The notes: generated from the letters alone by a model not told the origin. Positions 8,979-16,885 are shown, numbered from the stretch's first letter. The stretch is DNA of 37,418 nucleotides from a virus (IMGVR_UViG_3300027710_000067:1-37418), one strand, 5' to 3'. A program made the numbers and translations.

Positions 8979-9590
8979 TTAAACGGTGTAATTCTTGCCA
9001 GAGTCTGAGCCGTACCAATTAGTACCGTCAGCCGTGAACACATACTTGTCCAGCCTCGATGCTGTGGCCGTGATTGTTGGCGCAGTGCCAGCAGGCCACT
9101 TCACAGCAGCAGGCCAAGTCACGGTGCGTGAGCCTGTACCGTCTTGTTTGAGCAGCAGCGTCAAGCCGCGACCAGCAGTAGCCGTGGGGAATGTGAATGT
9201 GCAATTGCCTGTCAGCGTCAGAATCTGCAACGACCCACCAGCCAAGTCAATCGTGTATGCCGTTCCAGTGTTGGCGGTGACCACCTCCTCGGTGTAACCG
9301 TTAGTGAACACACCCGCCTCAATCGTCTTGTTTGTCAGGGTCTGCGTGGCAGTCGTACCGACCACGCCTGTCAGGGTATTGTCAGCGTAGGCAATCGTTT
9401 TGTTTGTGAGCGTCTGCGTGCCTGCCAAGGTTACATCGCCGCCTGTACCTGTATCCTGCTTCGTAGCGATGGCCGTGGCAATGTTGTTGAACTCGGTGTC
9501 AATCTCAGTGCCTTTGACAATCTTCGCGGGGTTGCCCGATGAAAGATTGTCCTTGCTCGCAAAGTTGGTGCTTTTTGTATAATTTGACAA
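8979..9590 (-). CDS. Tail-fibre / tail-tip structural protein (203 aa)
   Basis: The start codon is TTG, with GGAGATTGAT immediately upstream. No ATG is available between it and the stop of the HNH gene. The N terminus (SNYTKSTNFASKDNLSSGNPAKIVKGTEIDTEFNNIA) is a common phage tail-attachment pattern. Two 'TQTLTNKTI' repeats follow at about residues 58-90, then a beta-rich C terminus with GRGLTLLLKQDGTGSRTVTWP, as in many podophage tail proteins. It probably links the tail to the larger fibre protein encoded next. The TTG start may be a by-product of the HNH gene inserting just upstream. Confidence 0.65.
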   Translation of the reverse strand: MSNYTKSTNFASKDNLSSGNPAKIVKGTEIDTEFNNIATAIATKQDTGTGGDVTLAGTQTLTNKTIAYADNTLTGVVGTTATQTLTNKTIEAGVFTNGYTEEVVTANTGTAYTIDLAGGSLQILTLTGNCTFTFPTATAGRGLTLLLKQDGTGSRTVTWPAAVKWPAGTAPTITATASRLDKYVFTADGTNWYGSDSGKNYTV

Positions 9591-9591
9591 A

Positions 9592-10125
9592 TCAATCTCC
9601 TTGTTTCAGATACGCAACTAGCATTTCCAAATCTTGCAAAGACGCCGCGCCTTTTATGCGGTTTGCTTTCCAAGAAATTATTTGAATGTTGTCGCGGGTG
9701 TAACCTTTTGTTGAGTCTACCCTGTCAATACTAGGGCTGCTATCTCTAAAGCCCGCGCCATTGAATTCAAGTTTTAACCCAAAAATTGGACAGCAGTTAT
9801 CAGCAGGGTAGATGGCTTTTATGTCGTCTACATTGATGTCGTGTTCGCGGTCATTTAACCTGGCTCTTTGCTTTGACGCGTTTATCAGCATTTGCAAACG
9901 GTAGTCAAAATCTTTTCGGCGGTTACGCTGGTACTCCCTAGAATACTCAGCAAACTGATCTTTGTTTGCCTCACGGCGCTGCGCCTGGTATTCGACATCG
10001 CAAACGCGGCATCTGTATTGCAGACGGTCTTTGGCTTTGTTGTTTACGGAAAATTCAGACAACAGTTTTTCTTTGTTGCACCGATTGCAAGTTTTTGCTG
10101 TTGGAATTAACCGAAGCGCTCTCAT
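9592..10125 (-). CDS. HNH endonuclease, probable free-standing homing endonuclease (177 aa)
   Basis: The N terminus has a zinc-ribbon-like pair of Cys clusters (CNRC at about 15-18 and CRVC at about 39-42), then a Lys/Arg-rich helical linker. The C terminus has an endonuclease VII/HNH-like core (CPIFGLKLEF...SPSIDRVDSTKGYTRDNIQIISW). The start overlaps the upstream tail gene stop (ATGA), and its stop is followed at once by a TTG-started tail gene. HNH genes wedged between structural genes are typical homing elements. A packaging-associated HNH is less likely so far from the terminase. Confidence 0.8.
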   Translation of the reverse strand: MRALRLIPTAKTCNRCNKEKLLSEFSVNNKAKDRLQYRCRVCDVEYQAQRREANKDQFAEYSREYQRNRRKDFDYRLQMLINASKQRARLNDREHDINVDDIKAIYPADNCCPIFGLKLEFNGAGFRDSSPSIDRVDSTKGYTRDNIQIISWKANRIKGAASLQDLEMLVAYLKQGD

Positions 10126-11681
10126 GATAGCTTCCCGTTCTTGGCTAGAATTTCGATCTTTTGAATAGACAGTTGCGAGCCGTTAATGTCTGATTCATAC
10201 CCAGTCTGAACAACTTTACCCGCACCGCTTGCAGATACCGTCAGCGTGTTGAGCGCGATGCCGTCAGAATACTGAGCAACTGGCGTCGCGTTCGCTCCAT
10301 ATTCAGCGATGCCGTACTCGGACACGCCTTGCGCCGGGATGGTGGCCGTGGCGCTCAAGTAGTTGGTCTTGAAGTCAAAACCCCACTTGAAGATAACAGG
10401 CTGGTTTGTCCCGCCAATCACCACCACCGAAATCTTCTTCAAGATTGATGTTCGGTTCACCTCACCCAAGTCGGCGTGGTTGGTGTAGTACTGGAAGCGG
10501 TAGCTCGACGTGTAGTCGGCGTAGCCGTTGTAATCCCCGATGTAACCGTTCTTGCCGATGTAGACGCTGCCATTGCGCAGTGCGTAGAGCGCGGTCGGTT
10601 GAATTGAGTCCCAAGTCGTTACCCTGGACGAGCCGTCTTGCAGCATGACCTTGGTGTCAAAGCAATAGACCGACTGGGTGACGGGCATGGTCAGAAGGTA
10701 GAAGCCCTCTCGCTCGGAATACACCGACTTGATGTTGGCCAGCGTCTGCAAACCAACATCTGTCATCAAGTCGTTACGGACGTTCTTGGACAAGTCACGC
10801 TCTGGGGCAGACTTCTCTTGGATCGTGCGCATCAACGAGCGCACGCCCGAGTTGGACAAGAAGATCACGTCCGAGCTGGTCGTCTGCACGCTGTCGCGGG
10901 CCAAGCAGCCGATACCGCCCACCGTGTCCGACAGAGACATCGTGGAGGGCGTCGTCGCGCCTTGGTAGACCAAAATCTGGCGCTTGCCGAAGATGAACAG
11001 AAAGCCGTTGTGCGCAGCCAAGCCCTGCACCTCATCAGCGCCGTTTGGCCACACTCTGGAAGTGTCCAGCGTGCCTGTGGTGCCTCCCGACCAAACGTGG
11101 CCTGCAATCAGGTCAGAGAAGGTCACAGTGACCTTGTCGGTGCTGGAGCTGGCCACCCACAGGCGACCGTAAGCAGACAGCGCGATGTTGGCGTTTGGCA
11201 CTGTGCCGATGTAGCCTGACTTCTCGCTCACGCGGCGATAGGTCGTCGTGCTGACGGCGGGGTCGAAGATCAGTGGGTCGTGGCCTGTCTGGAAGAAGTA
11301 AGTGATGCCGTTAAGAGATACCACCGACCAGTTGCTGGCGGTGATGGTCGGGGCAGTACCCCCACCCCCGTAGGTCAGCTCTACAACGGCGTTGGATGTG
11401 CCCAGTTTGAACAACTTGTTGTTGCCCGCAAACAACACAGTCAGCGTGCCGTTAGACTGCACCAGCTCATGGATCACACCCACATCGTTAGCGCCAAGAT
11501 CGCCGGATGATGAGTTGACCCGTGTCCAGCCCTTACGAGCGCCGATGCGACCGTACTGGTCGATCACGCAATTAGTCGCCACCAAAGCAAAGCCAGACGC
11601 AAGATCGAGAGGCGAGTCTTGCGTGTTCAGCCCAAAGAAACCTGGGGCTGAGATGCTGGCGGTTTGGATGGTTTGGCTCAT
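10122..11681 (-). CDS. Tail / head-completion structural protein (519 aa)
   Basis: The protein is long, beta-rich and Gly/Thr/Val-rich. It starts MSQTIQTASISAPGFFGLNT, with a DLASGFALVATNCVIDQYGRIG motif and repeated beta strands that suggest a propeller. Its position right after the adaptor-type gene, and its size, fit a tail nozzle or stabilisation protein of short-tailed phages (T7 gp12-like or P22 gp10-like role). That is inference from order and fold type. It starts within the upstream stop (ATGA). Confidence 0.55.
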   Translation of the reverse strand: MSQTIQTASISAPGFFGLNTQDSPLDLASGFALVATNCVIDQYGRIGARKGWTRVNSSSGDLGANDVGVIHELVQSNGTLTVLFAGNNKLFKLGTSNAVVELTYGGGGTAPTITASNWSVVSLNGITYFFQTGHDPLIFDPAVSTTTYRRVSEKSGYIGTVPNANIALSAYGRLWVASSSTDKVTVTFSDLIAGHVWSGGTTGTLDTSRVWPNGADEVQGLAAHNGFLFIFGKRQILVYQGATTPSTMSLSDTVGGIGCLARDSVQTTSSDVIFLSNSGVRSLMRTIQEKSAPERDLSKNVRNDLMTDVGLQTLANIKSVYSEREGFYLLTMPVTQSVYCFDTKVMLQDGSSRVTTWDSIQPTALYALRNGSVYIGKNGYIGDYNGYADYTSSYRFQYYTNHADLGEVNRTSILKKISVVVIGGTNQPVIFKWGFDFKTNYLSATATIPAQGVSEYGIAEYGANATPVAQYSDGIALNTLTVSASGAGKVVQTGYESDINGSQLSIQKIEILAKNGKLS

Positions 11682-12325
11682 ATGGCTACAAACTCCTGCG
11701 CCTCTGGGTAGCGTGTGCCCTCCAGCGCAATGTAGTCGGCCAGCATCGAACGGTACAGTTGGAACGCCTCGGACGAGTTCAAACCGCCGTCCTCGCCGCG
11801 CTCAACCAAGGCGCGAGAGTAAGCGTTTTGCACGACCAACACGTCTGGCACCTTGACCAGCGTGCTGTCGGACGACAGCGTGGCTTGAGGCACAGTCAGT
11901 GAGAAGGGCAGGACGTAGACGTTATCTGGACGTGCGTACAGCAGCACCTTGGTGTCGCCGTTGCCGTCCACGCCATCGAAGGAATAGTATTCTGGGATGC
12001 CGCTGATTGCGGGCACCAAGTTCTGGAAGCGGTTCATCTCCACAAAACTGATGTTGCGCATTCCGACATTTGATGTGACGTTGATCACATCCATGACCTG
12101 AAACTTCTGGCCAGCACCCGTCAAAGAGTATATGTAAGTGCCCGCAGTCGTAGTGATGGTGACTGTCTGGCCCAGCACGTTCCATGCGTAGGCGTCCTCA
12201 ATCTGACGTTTGGCATCGTTGACAAACTTGCCGATCAGACTGGAATACGATGTCTCGTTGACTGTGGAGACTTGTTCCTCGCGCAAGCGCACCAGAACAT
12301 CATTGACAAGTTCGAGGTAGGTCAT
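11678..12325 (-). CDS. Head-tail adaptor (tail tubular protein A-like / SU10 adaptor type) (215 aa)
   Basis: The N-terminal helices (MTYLELVNDVLVRLREEQVSTV...SLIGKFVNDAKRQIEDAYAW) followed by a beta domain and a C-terminal helical bundle (VVQNAYSRALVERGEDGG...LYRSMLADYIALEG) form the characteristic layout of podophage adaptor/gatekeeper proteins that dock under the portal. Length is normal for the family. It is coupled to both neighbours by ATGA overlaps, which matches a need for fixed stoichiometry with the tail protein that follows. Confidence 0.7.
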   Translation of the reverse strand: MTYLELVNDVLVRLREEQVSTVNETSYSSLIGKFVNDAKRQIEDAYAWNVLGQTVTITTTAGTYIYSLTGAGQKFQVMDVINVTSNVGMRNISFVEMNRFQNLVPAISGIPEYYSFDGVDGNGDTKVLLYARPDNVYVLPFSLTVPQATLSSDSTLVKVPDVLVVQNAYSRALVERGEDGGLNSSEAFQLYRSMLADYIALEGTRYPEAQEFVAI

Positions 12326-12654
12326 TGGCGTGTCAATCCGATTTGTTCAAAGGTTGCGATGATTGCAAACGCGCTGGTGGACTCTGGCGTGACGCGCAGT
12401 TGGTCGCCTTCTTCAAAAACGATATAGGCGTTGCTAAACTGCGTGTACGCTTTTGAGGAGTAGGGCACTTCCGTCAAGATGTCAATGGAAGCTGCTGCAC
12501 TGGCGTCATACCATTGCACCGTAAGATTTTTAGTGTTTCCACCAGTGTTGTGGACGTACAACAGATTGAAAAGCGCGTAGTAACCCGTCGGCACGGTGTA
12601 GACCGTGGTGGTCGTCCCAGCAGTGGGGTTGATGCCGACGGATATGGGTCTCAT
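12322..12654 (-). CDS. Small virion-associated hypothetical protein (110 aa)
   Basis: The protein is beta-rich (TTTTVYTVPTGYYALFNLLYVHNTGG...LTVQWYDAS...YIVFEEGDQLRVTPES). The pattern 'VPTGYYAxFNLLYVHNT' followed by 'FEEGDQLRVTPES' recurs in small podophage structural genes of unknown role. Flanking genes are coupled by ATGA overlaps. A decoration or tail accessory role is possible but unproven. Confidence 0.6.
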   Translation of the reverse strand: MRPISVGINPTAGTTTTVYTVPTGYYALFNLLYVHNTGGNTKNLTVQWYDASAAASIDILTEVPYSSKAYTQFSNAYIVFEEGDQLRVTPESTSAFAIIATFEQIGLTRQ

Positions 12655-12944
12655 TTCTTGTTCCTGGCTGAGATCGCTTTGGCTTTCGCCTTAGCGTCCT
12701 CTTTGGACGATGCGCCCCAAGCCTTCAGAGACAAGAGTAGCCGGGTCGGCTTTCCGTCTTTCATTTCAGGCCCGGGCATATTGCCCATGCGTGCTAAGAA
12801 GGAGGCCCTACGAGGGTTGTCGCCCGACTTCACGGGAGCTTTGAGATCGCCCCCGGTTGACGCATTATAAGACGCCCGACCCTTGGCGTTCAAGCCTCCG
12901 GTCTTGGATTGTCCTTCTTTGCGTTGCCAGGCGGGCGTTTTCAT
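12651..12944 (-). CDS. Small basic protein with DUF6321-like motif (97 aa)
   Basis: It contains AWQRKEGQSKTGGLNAKGRASYNASTGG and later GDNPRRASFLARMG, a conserved pattern in small phage proteins (DUF6321-type). The C terminus is Lys/Ala-rich and ends in KK. It is the last of four very small basic genes linked by 4-nt stop/start overlaps. Function is unknown. A DNA- or scaffold-binding role during assembly is speculative. Confidence 0.65.
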   Translation of the reverse strand: MKTPAWQRKEGQSKTGGLNAKGRASYNASTGGDLKAPVKSGDNPRRASFLARMGNMPGPEMKDGKPTRLLLSLKAWGASSKEDAKAKAKAISARNKK

Positions 12945-13087
12945 TTCTTTTTCGCCGTTTTAGCTGCAGCCTTGAAGGCCGCAGCGGTTGGGGCGCCCTT
13001 AGTTCCGGGCTTGCGCATCTTCTCGCCAGAACCCGCTTTGATGCGCTCTTTCTTGGCTGCGATGTTGGCGTAGAGGCCGGGCTTCAT
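12941..13087 (-). CDS. Mini basic protein ending in a Lys run (48 aa)
   Basis: The ATG overlaps the previous stop (ATGA). The sequence starts MKPGLYANIAAKKERIKAG, contains EKMRKPGTKGAPTAAAFK, and ends in KKK. The pattern 'GLYANI..KK.RI..GSGEKMRKPG..GAPT' is a recurrent small phage protein. The last codons double as the ribosome binding region for the next gene (GGCGAAAAAGAAATG). Confidence 0.7.
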   Translation of the reverse strand: MKPGLYANIAAKKERIKAGSGEKMRKPGTKGAPTAAAFKAAAKTAKKK

Positions 13088-13236
13088 TTTTTCTTCGCCT
13101 TACCAGCTTGCGACAGGGCAATCGCCACTGCCTGCTTCTTGGACTTGACGATAGGCCCACCCTTGCCCGAGTTCAACTCACCCGCCTTGAACTCGCGCAT
13201 GACCTTGCTGATTTTCTTTTCAGCCTTGGTTTTCAT
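13084..13236 (-). CDS. Mini basic protein, DUF6496-like (50 aa)
   Basis: The sequence shows KKISKVMREFKAGELNSGKG followed by GPIVKSKKQAVAIALSQAG. This 'VMxEFKxGxLxSGxGGxxVKxxKQAIAIALSxA' signature is the DUF6496-like family found in phages and bacteria. It ends KAKKK. Both gene junctions are ATGA overlaps. Its role is unknown. Confidence 0.75.
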   Translation of the reverse strand: MKTKAEKKISKVMREFKAGELNSGKGGPIVKSKKQAVAIALSQAGKAKKK

Positions 13237-13370
13237 TTCTTTTTCGCCTTGTTGGTCATGGTGCGCTGACCACGCTTAGGCATTGGCTTGGGTTTGCCGA
13301 TAGCGACCATCACAGTCACTGGAGTGGCCTTCTTTTTGGACTCGGACATTTTGGGTGCTTTGCCGTACAT
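13233..13370 (-). CDS. Mini basic protein, first of the Lys-rich tandem (45 aa)
   Basis: The ATG is preceded by AAGGAGCACATC, a strong site. The other three genes of this tandem lack a similar site and rely on coupling. The product is MYGKAPKMSESKKKATPVTV..., with GKPKPMPKRGQ and a KAKKK end. No domain is recognised. The gene is transcribed leftward downstream of the capsid genes. Confidence 0.65.
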   Translation of the reverse strand: MYGKAPKMSESKKKATPVTVMVAIGKPKPMPKRGQRTMTNKAKKK

Positions 13371-13380
13371 GATGTGCTCC

Positions 13381-13584
13381 TTAGATGGTTACTTCAGTTG
13401 GTGCCACCTTACGGGGGCGACCCATGCGCTTTTCAGGCGCTGTCAAAGGCAGTTCTTTGACCGACGCTTGAACTTGATCCTCATCCACCCGAACGTAGCC
13501 GCCGTGACCGCGCATCGAGTCGATGTCGTGCTGCAAAGTGAACGTCACCGTATTACCACTTGCCAAACAACGATATGTAGCCAT
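13381..13584 (-). CDS. Small hypothetical protein (67 aa)
   Basis: I start it at the ATG giving MATYRCLASGNTVTFTLQHD. An upstream in-frame ATG would run through the hairpin at 13603-13621. The centre (DIDSMRGHGGYVRVDE) and the C terminus (RMGRPRKVAPTEV), with an AT-hook-like GRPRK, are visible. Function is unknown. It lies between a hairpin and the Lys-rich tandem. Confidence 0.65.
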   Translation of the reverse strand: MATYRCLASGNTVTFTLQHDIDSMRGHGGYVRVDEDQVQASVKELPLTAPEKRMGRPRKVAPTEVTI

Positions 13585-13602
13585 GATTTTCTTTCTGTAG
13601 AA

Positions 13603-13621
13603 AGGGGGCACATGGCCCCCT
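13603..13621 (-). terminator. Hairpin / weak leftward terminator after the 107-aa capsid-associated gene
   Basis: A 7-bp stem (GGGGGC / GCCCCC plus a flanking A-T pair) with a 5-base loop lies directly after the 13626-13949 stop. On the leftward transcript it is followed by TTTCT. The short U tract suggests partial termination, which would lower expression of genes after the capsid pair. Confidence 0.55.
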
Positions 13622-13625
13622 GTCA

Positions 13626-13949
13626 TTACAAAGCGCGCCCGATAACAAGGTTCAGCGTCGTGGACGCCAAGTTGACGGACCCCGCAGTTGGGTTGTAGGT
13701 TGCGATTGTCACTGTGTTGGCAGCGGAAACATAAGCCCGTTTGATCAGGCCAGCCTCGCTGACACCATGTGCAAAACCGATCACCATGTCGCCCAGCGCA
13801 ACGCCGGGGACAGTCACTGTGTCTGTATCAGTGGCACCAGCGCTGATTGCGCCAGCGTCAAGAGTACATGTCACATCCCAAGTGTCTGTGAACAGACCTC
13901 GGAATGAATCATTCCCGCGACGGGAAGTAATTGCGGATGCAGCAGCCAT
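13626..13949 (-). CDS. Capsid-associated small structural protein, possible decoration protein (107 aa)
   Basis: The ATG follows AAGGAGATTCAA. The product is Thr/Ala/Val-rich and beta-like, with ITSRRGNDSFRGLFTDTWD and a C-terminal TYNPTAGSVNLAS. It lies directly after the major capsid gene, between two hairpins, which suggests its own expression level. A head decoration role is inferred from position. I recognise no specific family. Confidence 0.6.
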   Translation of the reverse strand: MAAASAITSRRGNDSFRGLFTDTWDVTCTLDAGAISAGATDTDTVTVPGVALGDMVIGFAHGVSEAGLIKRAYVSAANTVTIATYNPTAGSVNLASTTLNLVIGRAL

Positions 13950-13969
13950 TTGAATCTCCTTTAAAAGAT

Positions 13970-13992
13970 GCCCCCGGCTTGTGACCGGGGGC
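13970..13992 (-). terminator. Strong leftward hairpin terminator after the major capsid gene
   Basis: A perfect 8-bp stem (GCCCCCGG / CCGGGGGC) with a 7-base loop starts seven bases after the capsid stop. On the leftward strand it is followed by ATCTTTTAA. This fits a Rho-independent terminator or RNA-stabilising 3' hairpin for the abundant capsid message. Read-through must occur for the downstream tail genes. Confidence 0.7.
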
Positions 13993-13998
13993 TATTCA

Positions 13999-14973
13999 TT
14001 AGGCTGGTACAGCCAAAGCGAAGGCAGCAGATGCGTCAGAAGCAGTGCTGGTGGCGTTGGTACGCAGAGCCTTCACACCGTACAGAGTGTCAGCAGTGAA
14101 CAGGGTACCGAGGTATTCCTGCTTGTACTGAGTCTGCGAACGGATGCCGATCTGCTCAACCAACACCATCGCATCGCGGTGGCCCATCAAGCAGATACGG
14201 TCAGCGCCGCTGTTACCAGCGCCGGTGTCGGCGTTGGAAGTAGCGAACACGGCCATACCGTAGAGCTGACCGATTTCACCGTTGCGGATGGCGTCGCCAT
14301 TGCCGACAAATGCCTGCTCAGTGTAACGGGCCAGACCCATCAGGGTGTTGCGGCTCGAAGGAGGGATCAAGAAGAAACGACCGTCCATAGGGATGTCGTT
14401 GTCGTCCAGGCGCTGGATGGTGCGGCGAATAGCAGCATCAGTCAGTGCGGCAGCGTTGGAGGTCGTGCTGTTGTAGGCGGTAGTGCCGTCAGAGCCAACG
14501 AAAGCCTTGGTGCTGGTGTTGCTGGTCGCGTAGTCGTTGGTGCCCACGGTAGCGCCGTTGAAAGCGCGGCCCAAGCGAACCAAGTCAGTGTCGATACGAC
14601 GAGCCAAGGCATAGCCAGCGTCTTCTGTGTAGAAGGAACGCAGCGATGTCAGAGCTTGCACTTCGACGATGTCTTCGATCAAGCGGCTATATTCGTAGTG
14701 TTGGTTGATCAACACTTGAATGTTGGTTTCGCTGTTGGCGATCAAAGTCACAGCATCAGTTGCGGCTTTGAGCGAAGCGTTGCCACGCGCTGGGCTAGGG
14801 ATGTTGACGGTATCACCCTTCTTGCCTTTGAAAGACATCTTCTTGACCAAGTTGGCCAAGACGAGGTTTTTCTTGTAAGAGGCAACAATTTCATCACTCC
14901 AAATTTCTGGAATAAAGGCTGCTGCGGAGGTGGTGGTTACCGAGTTGGTTGGGGAAAATGCGGTGTTTGCCAT
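13999..14973 (-). CDS. Major capsid protein (324 aa)
   Basis: The N terminus (MANTAFSPTNSVTTTSAAAFIPEIWSDEIVASYKK) and the segments KKGDTVNIPSP and INQHYEYSRLIEDIVEVQA are typical of podophage coat proteins of the HK97 fold (P22-like/N4-like sequence style). Length is normal. It follows the scaffold gene directly, has GGAGCTTTTAAC before the ATG, and is followed by a strong hairpin, as expected for the most highly expressed late gene. Confidence 0.85.
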   Translation of the reverse strand: MANTAFSPTNSVTTTSAAAFIPEIWSDEIVASYKKNLVLANLVKKMSFKGKKGDTVNIPSPARGNASLKAATDAVTLIANSETNIQVLINQHYEYSRLIEDIVEVQALTSLRSFYTEDAGYALARRIDTDLVRLGRAFNGATVGTNDYATSNTSTKAFVGSDGTTAYNSTTSNAAALTDAAIRRTIQRLDDNDIPMDGRFFLIPPSSRNTLMGLARYTEQAFVGNGDAIRNGEIGQLYGMAVFATSNADTGAGNSGADRICLMGHRDAMVLVEQIGIRSQTQYKQEYLGTLFTADTLYGVKALRTNATSTASDASAAFALAVPA

Positions 14974-14994
14974 GTTAAAAGCTCCAAAGTTAAA

Positions 14995-15735
14995 TTATCG
15001 AACACGCCCTTCAGAGTACGCCTGCATGATTTCATCACTCAGTGTTTCGTACCTTGCCGGGTCTGTCATCTTGAGACGAATGAGGTCGGCTCGTCGGTAG
15101 ACTCGTTTTGAACTCTCGCCAGAGCCACCTACGTCAACTTGCGCAGCTTTCATGCTTTTGGTCCGCACAGCAGTATTTGCCTGGTCGGATTCCTTGGCCT
15201 TGACGCCGCGAAGCTGCTTGAAGGTGGACAACAGTTCATTGGCCGAATCATAGTCAAATTCACCATCGGCTTTTGCGTAGAGGCCCAAACGCACGGGTGA
15301 AGATTTCACCCAGTTTTGGAACTCAGCATCACCGGCTATTTGTGCGTAGTCGGGATGGTCTTGCGCCAGCTTTTGCTGAATCTGCATCCGTTTGAAGTCT
15401 TGGCCCGCTTGGCGCGCCGCGAGAACGTCGGGGTGCTTATCAATCGTTGCTTGAACTGCTTTTTGAGGGTTCTCAAAAAAGTCAACTTCAGGTTCTTCCT
15501 CCTGAATACGCTGCTGCTTAGAACTGAGGTTTTGCTTGAGCAACTCGTCAGCTAATTTACGGACCTCGCCGACCTCTTGGGCCTGCTTGCCAATCAGCTT
15601 TTCAGCCTCTTGGTGCATCCGCACGACTTCTTCAAGACTTTTGGCCCTGTATTTCTCAGGAAGTTCTTGCGCCGGTGTCTTCGCTTCTTCAATTTCGAGT
15701 TCGCCTAGCGGCTCAGATTCATTGTCAATCAACAT
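14995..15735 (-). CDS. Capsid scaffolding protein (246 aa)
   Basis: The protein is acidic, Glu/Gln-rich and helical, with an N-terminal acidic stretch (ESEPLGELEIEEAKTPAQELPEKYR) and coiled-coil heptads (HQEAEKLIGKQAQEVGEVRKLADELLKQ). The C terminus is basic (SSKRVYRRADLIRLKM...ARYETLSDEIMQAYSEGRVR), the usual capsid-binding end. It is immediately upstream of the major capsid gene. AGGAACATAAAT precedes the ATG. No protease domain is visible. Confidence 0.8.
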   Translation of the reverse strand: MLIDNESEPLGELEIEEAKTPAQELPEKYRAKSLEEVVRMHQEAEKLIGKQAQEVGEVRKLADELLKQNLSSKQQRIQEEEPEVDFFENPQKAVQATIDKHPDVLAARQAGQDFKRMQIQQKLAQDHPDYAQIAGDAEFQNWVKSSPVRLGLYAKADGEFDYDSANELLSTFKQLRGVKAKESDQANTAVRTKSMKAAQVDVGGSGESSKRVYRRADLIRLKMTDPARYETLSDEIMQAYSEGRVR

Positions 15736-15787
15736 ATTTATGTTCCTGCCAAAATGGTTGTAGGATAATCAACTCGGCGCTGGGCGC

Positions 15788-16015
15788 TTATGAGTTGGCT
15801 TTGCGCTCGGCGTTCAGCTTCTCAGTGTGCCTGTGCTCAAACCGTCCGTAAGCGGATGGGAAGTGCCCAGACCAACCTTCAAGGTTGAACTTCGGTGCGC
15901 TTATGATGCGGTGGGCGAACCCCCCACACCCACACAGCACGCTGGTAGTCTCATAACCCACCAGAGTCTCTGTGCGCTGCCCGCAATCGCAGGCAAATTC
16001 ATACATTCTTTTCAT
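15788..16015 (-). CDS. FmdB-like zinc-ribbon protein (75 aa)
   Basis: The N-terminal zinc ribbon has CDCG (residues 9-12) and CGCGG (from about residue 28), as in FmdB-type regulators. The conserved tail (PKFNLEGWSGHFPSAYGRF..RH.EKL) is typical of phage versions. GAGGATTTGA precedes the ATG. The start overlaps the previous gene by 17 nt. Function is unknown. It could be a small regulator or assembly factor. Confidence 0.7.
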   Translation of the reverse strand: MKRMYEFACDCGQRTETLVGYETTSVLCGCGGFAHRIISAPKFNLEGWSGHFPSAYGRFEHRHTEKLNAERKANS

Positions 16016-16238
16016 TCAAATCCTCGTATGCTCGTTCGCTGACCCCTTTCAGGGTTTTCAGCCAAGTCAGGATAGAAATCTCGCCTTTGCGAAATTGTAG
16101 ACTTTTTTCATCGGCAATGGTAGAGACATTGTTCATTGCCTCCAACATTACTTCGACGTCTTCCATCAGGTCAAGCCAGCCTTGCTGGGAAAACAGATCA
16201 AAACGGTCTTCGTAGTACTTTTGAAGTTCGGGTGTCAT
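15999..16238 (-). CDS. Conserved phage hypothetical protein (79 aa)
   Basis: I use the start giving MTPELQKYYEDRF. The region upstream in this frame lies inside the endolysin gene. The product is acidic and helical (QGWLDLMEDVEVMLEAMNNV...LQFRKGEISILTWLKTLKGVSERAYEDL). I recognise it as a common small podophage protein near the scaffold and capsid genes, with no known function. No strong ribosome binding site is visible. Confidence 0.65.
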   Translation of the reverse strand: MTPELQKYYEDRFDLFSQQGWLDLMEDVEVMLEAMNNVSTIADEKSLQFRKGEISILTWLKTLKGVSERAYEDLNEKNV

Positions 16239-16258
16239 GTGTGCGTCCGGTAAAAGTT

Positions 16259-16885
16259 TCAGGCAAGGACGGAACCGTCGATGACCGCCAAAGCATGGGT
16301 AGTATGCAAGATGCGGTCGTCCAGACCAATCGTGCCGCCGTTGATTTTTCGTGTGAGCGCCAAATTGTTGCTGGTTTCTGCCAAGCCATTCAACTTCTGG
16401 GTGTCCCAAAACCAACCAGCAGTCAGGGCAGCATACTGGGGCGTAGACACTAGGTCAGGCTCCATGATGAAATCCACGCCAAGCGCCTTGCCTGCGTGAA
16501 AATAATTTGCTGACCCGGTCAGCTGGATGCAACCACGGCCACGAAAACGATACCCATCACCAGAAGCCTCGTCCCGATTGCCCATGCGGTTGCCATAAAT
16601 GCGGTTTGCAATTTTCTTTGGTTGTCGTTCATATGCAGCAGCCTCTTCAGGCGTGAACCCCCACGAACGCTTGGGCGTGCGGGGAAAGAGTTTGAGCAGC
16701 GTTGCAGCTTTGTAGTTGAGGTTTTCTTCCAGCACGCGGAAGTTGGCGCTCTCATGGCCGCACTGGCCAATGAACGCAGCCTGCTGGCGTGGCGTTAGGA
16801 TGTTGAATCGCTCAAAGGTGGCGTTCAGCGCATCGACCCACTGAGGGCCAATGTGCAGCTTTTGAAGTTGATCAGCGTTGAGCAT
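16259..16885 (-). CDS. Endolysin, glycoside hydrolase family 19 (chitinase-like) (208 aa)
   Basis: The single GH19 domain shows GQCGHESANFRVLEENLNY (residues 40-58), with the probable catalytic Glu at about 45. It also has the RFRGRGCIQLTGSANY motif near residues 114-129 that forms the substrate cleft. It would cleave the glycan of peptidoglycan at the end of infection. It has no signal peptide, so it needs a holin for release. It overlaps the Rz gene by 14 nt within the lysis cassette. Confidence 0.88.
   Translation of the reverse strand: MLNADQLQKLHIGPQWVDALNATFERFNILTPRQQAAFIGQCGHESANFRVLEENLNYKAATLLKLFPRTPKRSWGFTPEEAAAYERQPKKIANRIYGNRMGNRDEASGDGYRFRGRGCIQLTGSANYFHAGKALGVDFIMEPDLVSTPQYAALTAGWFWDTQKLNGLAETSNNLALTRKINGGTIGLDDRILHTTHALAVIDGSVLA

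Noticed and set aside
13585-13626. Upstream start for the 67-aa gene at 13381-13584
   Set aside because: The extension consists of the hairpin sequence, and the downstream ATG gives the conserved-looking MATYRC start.
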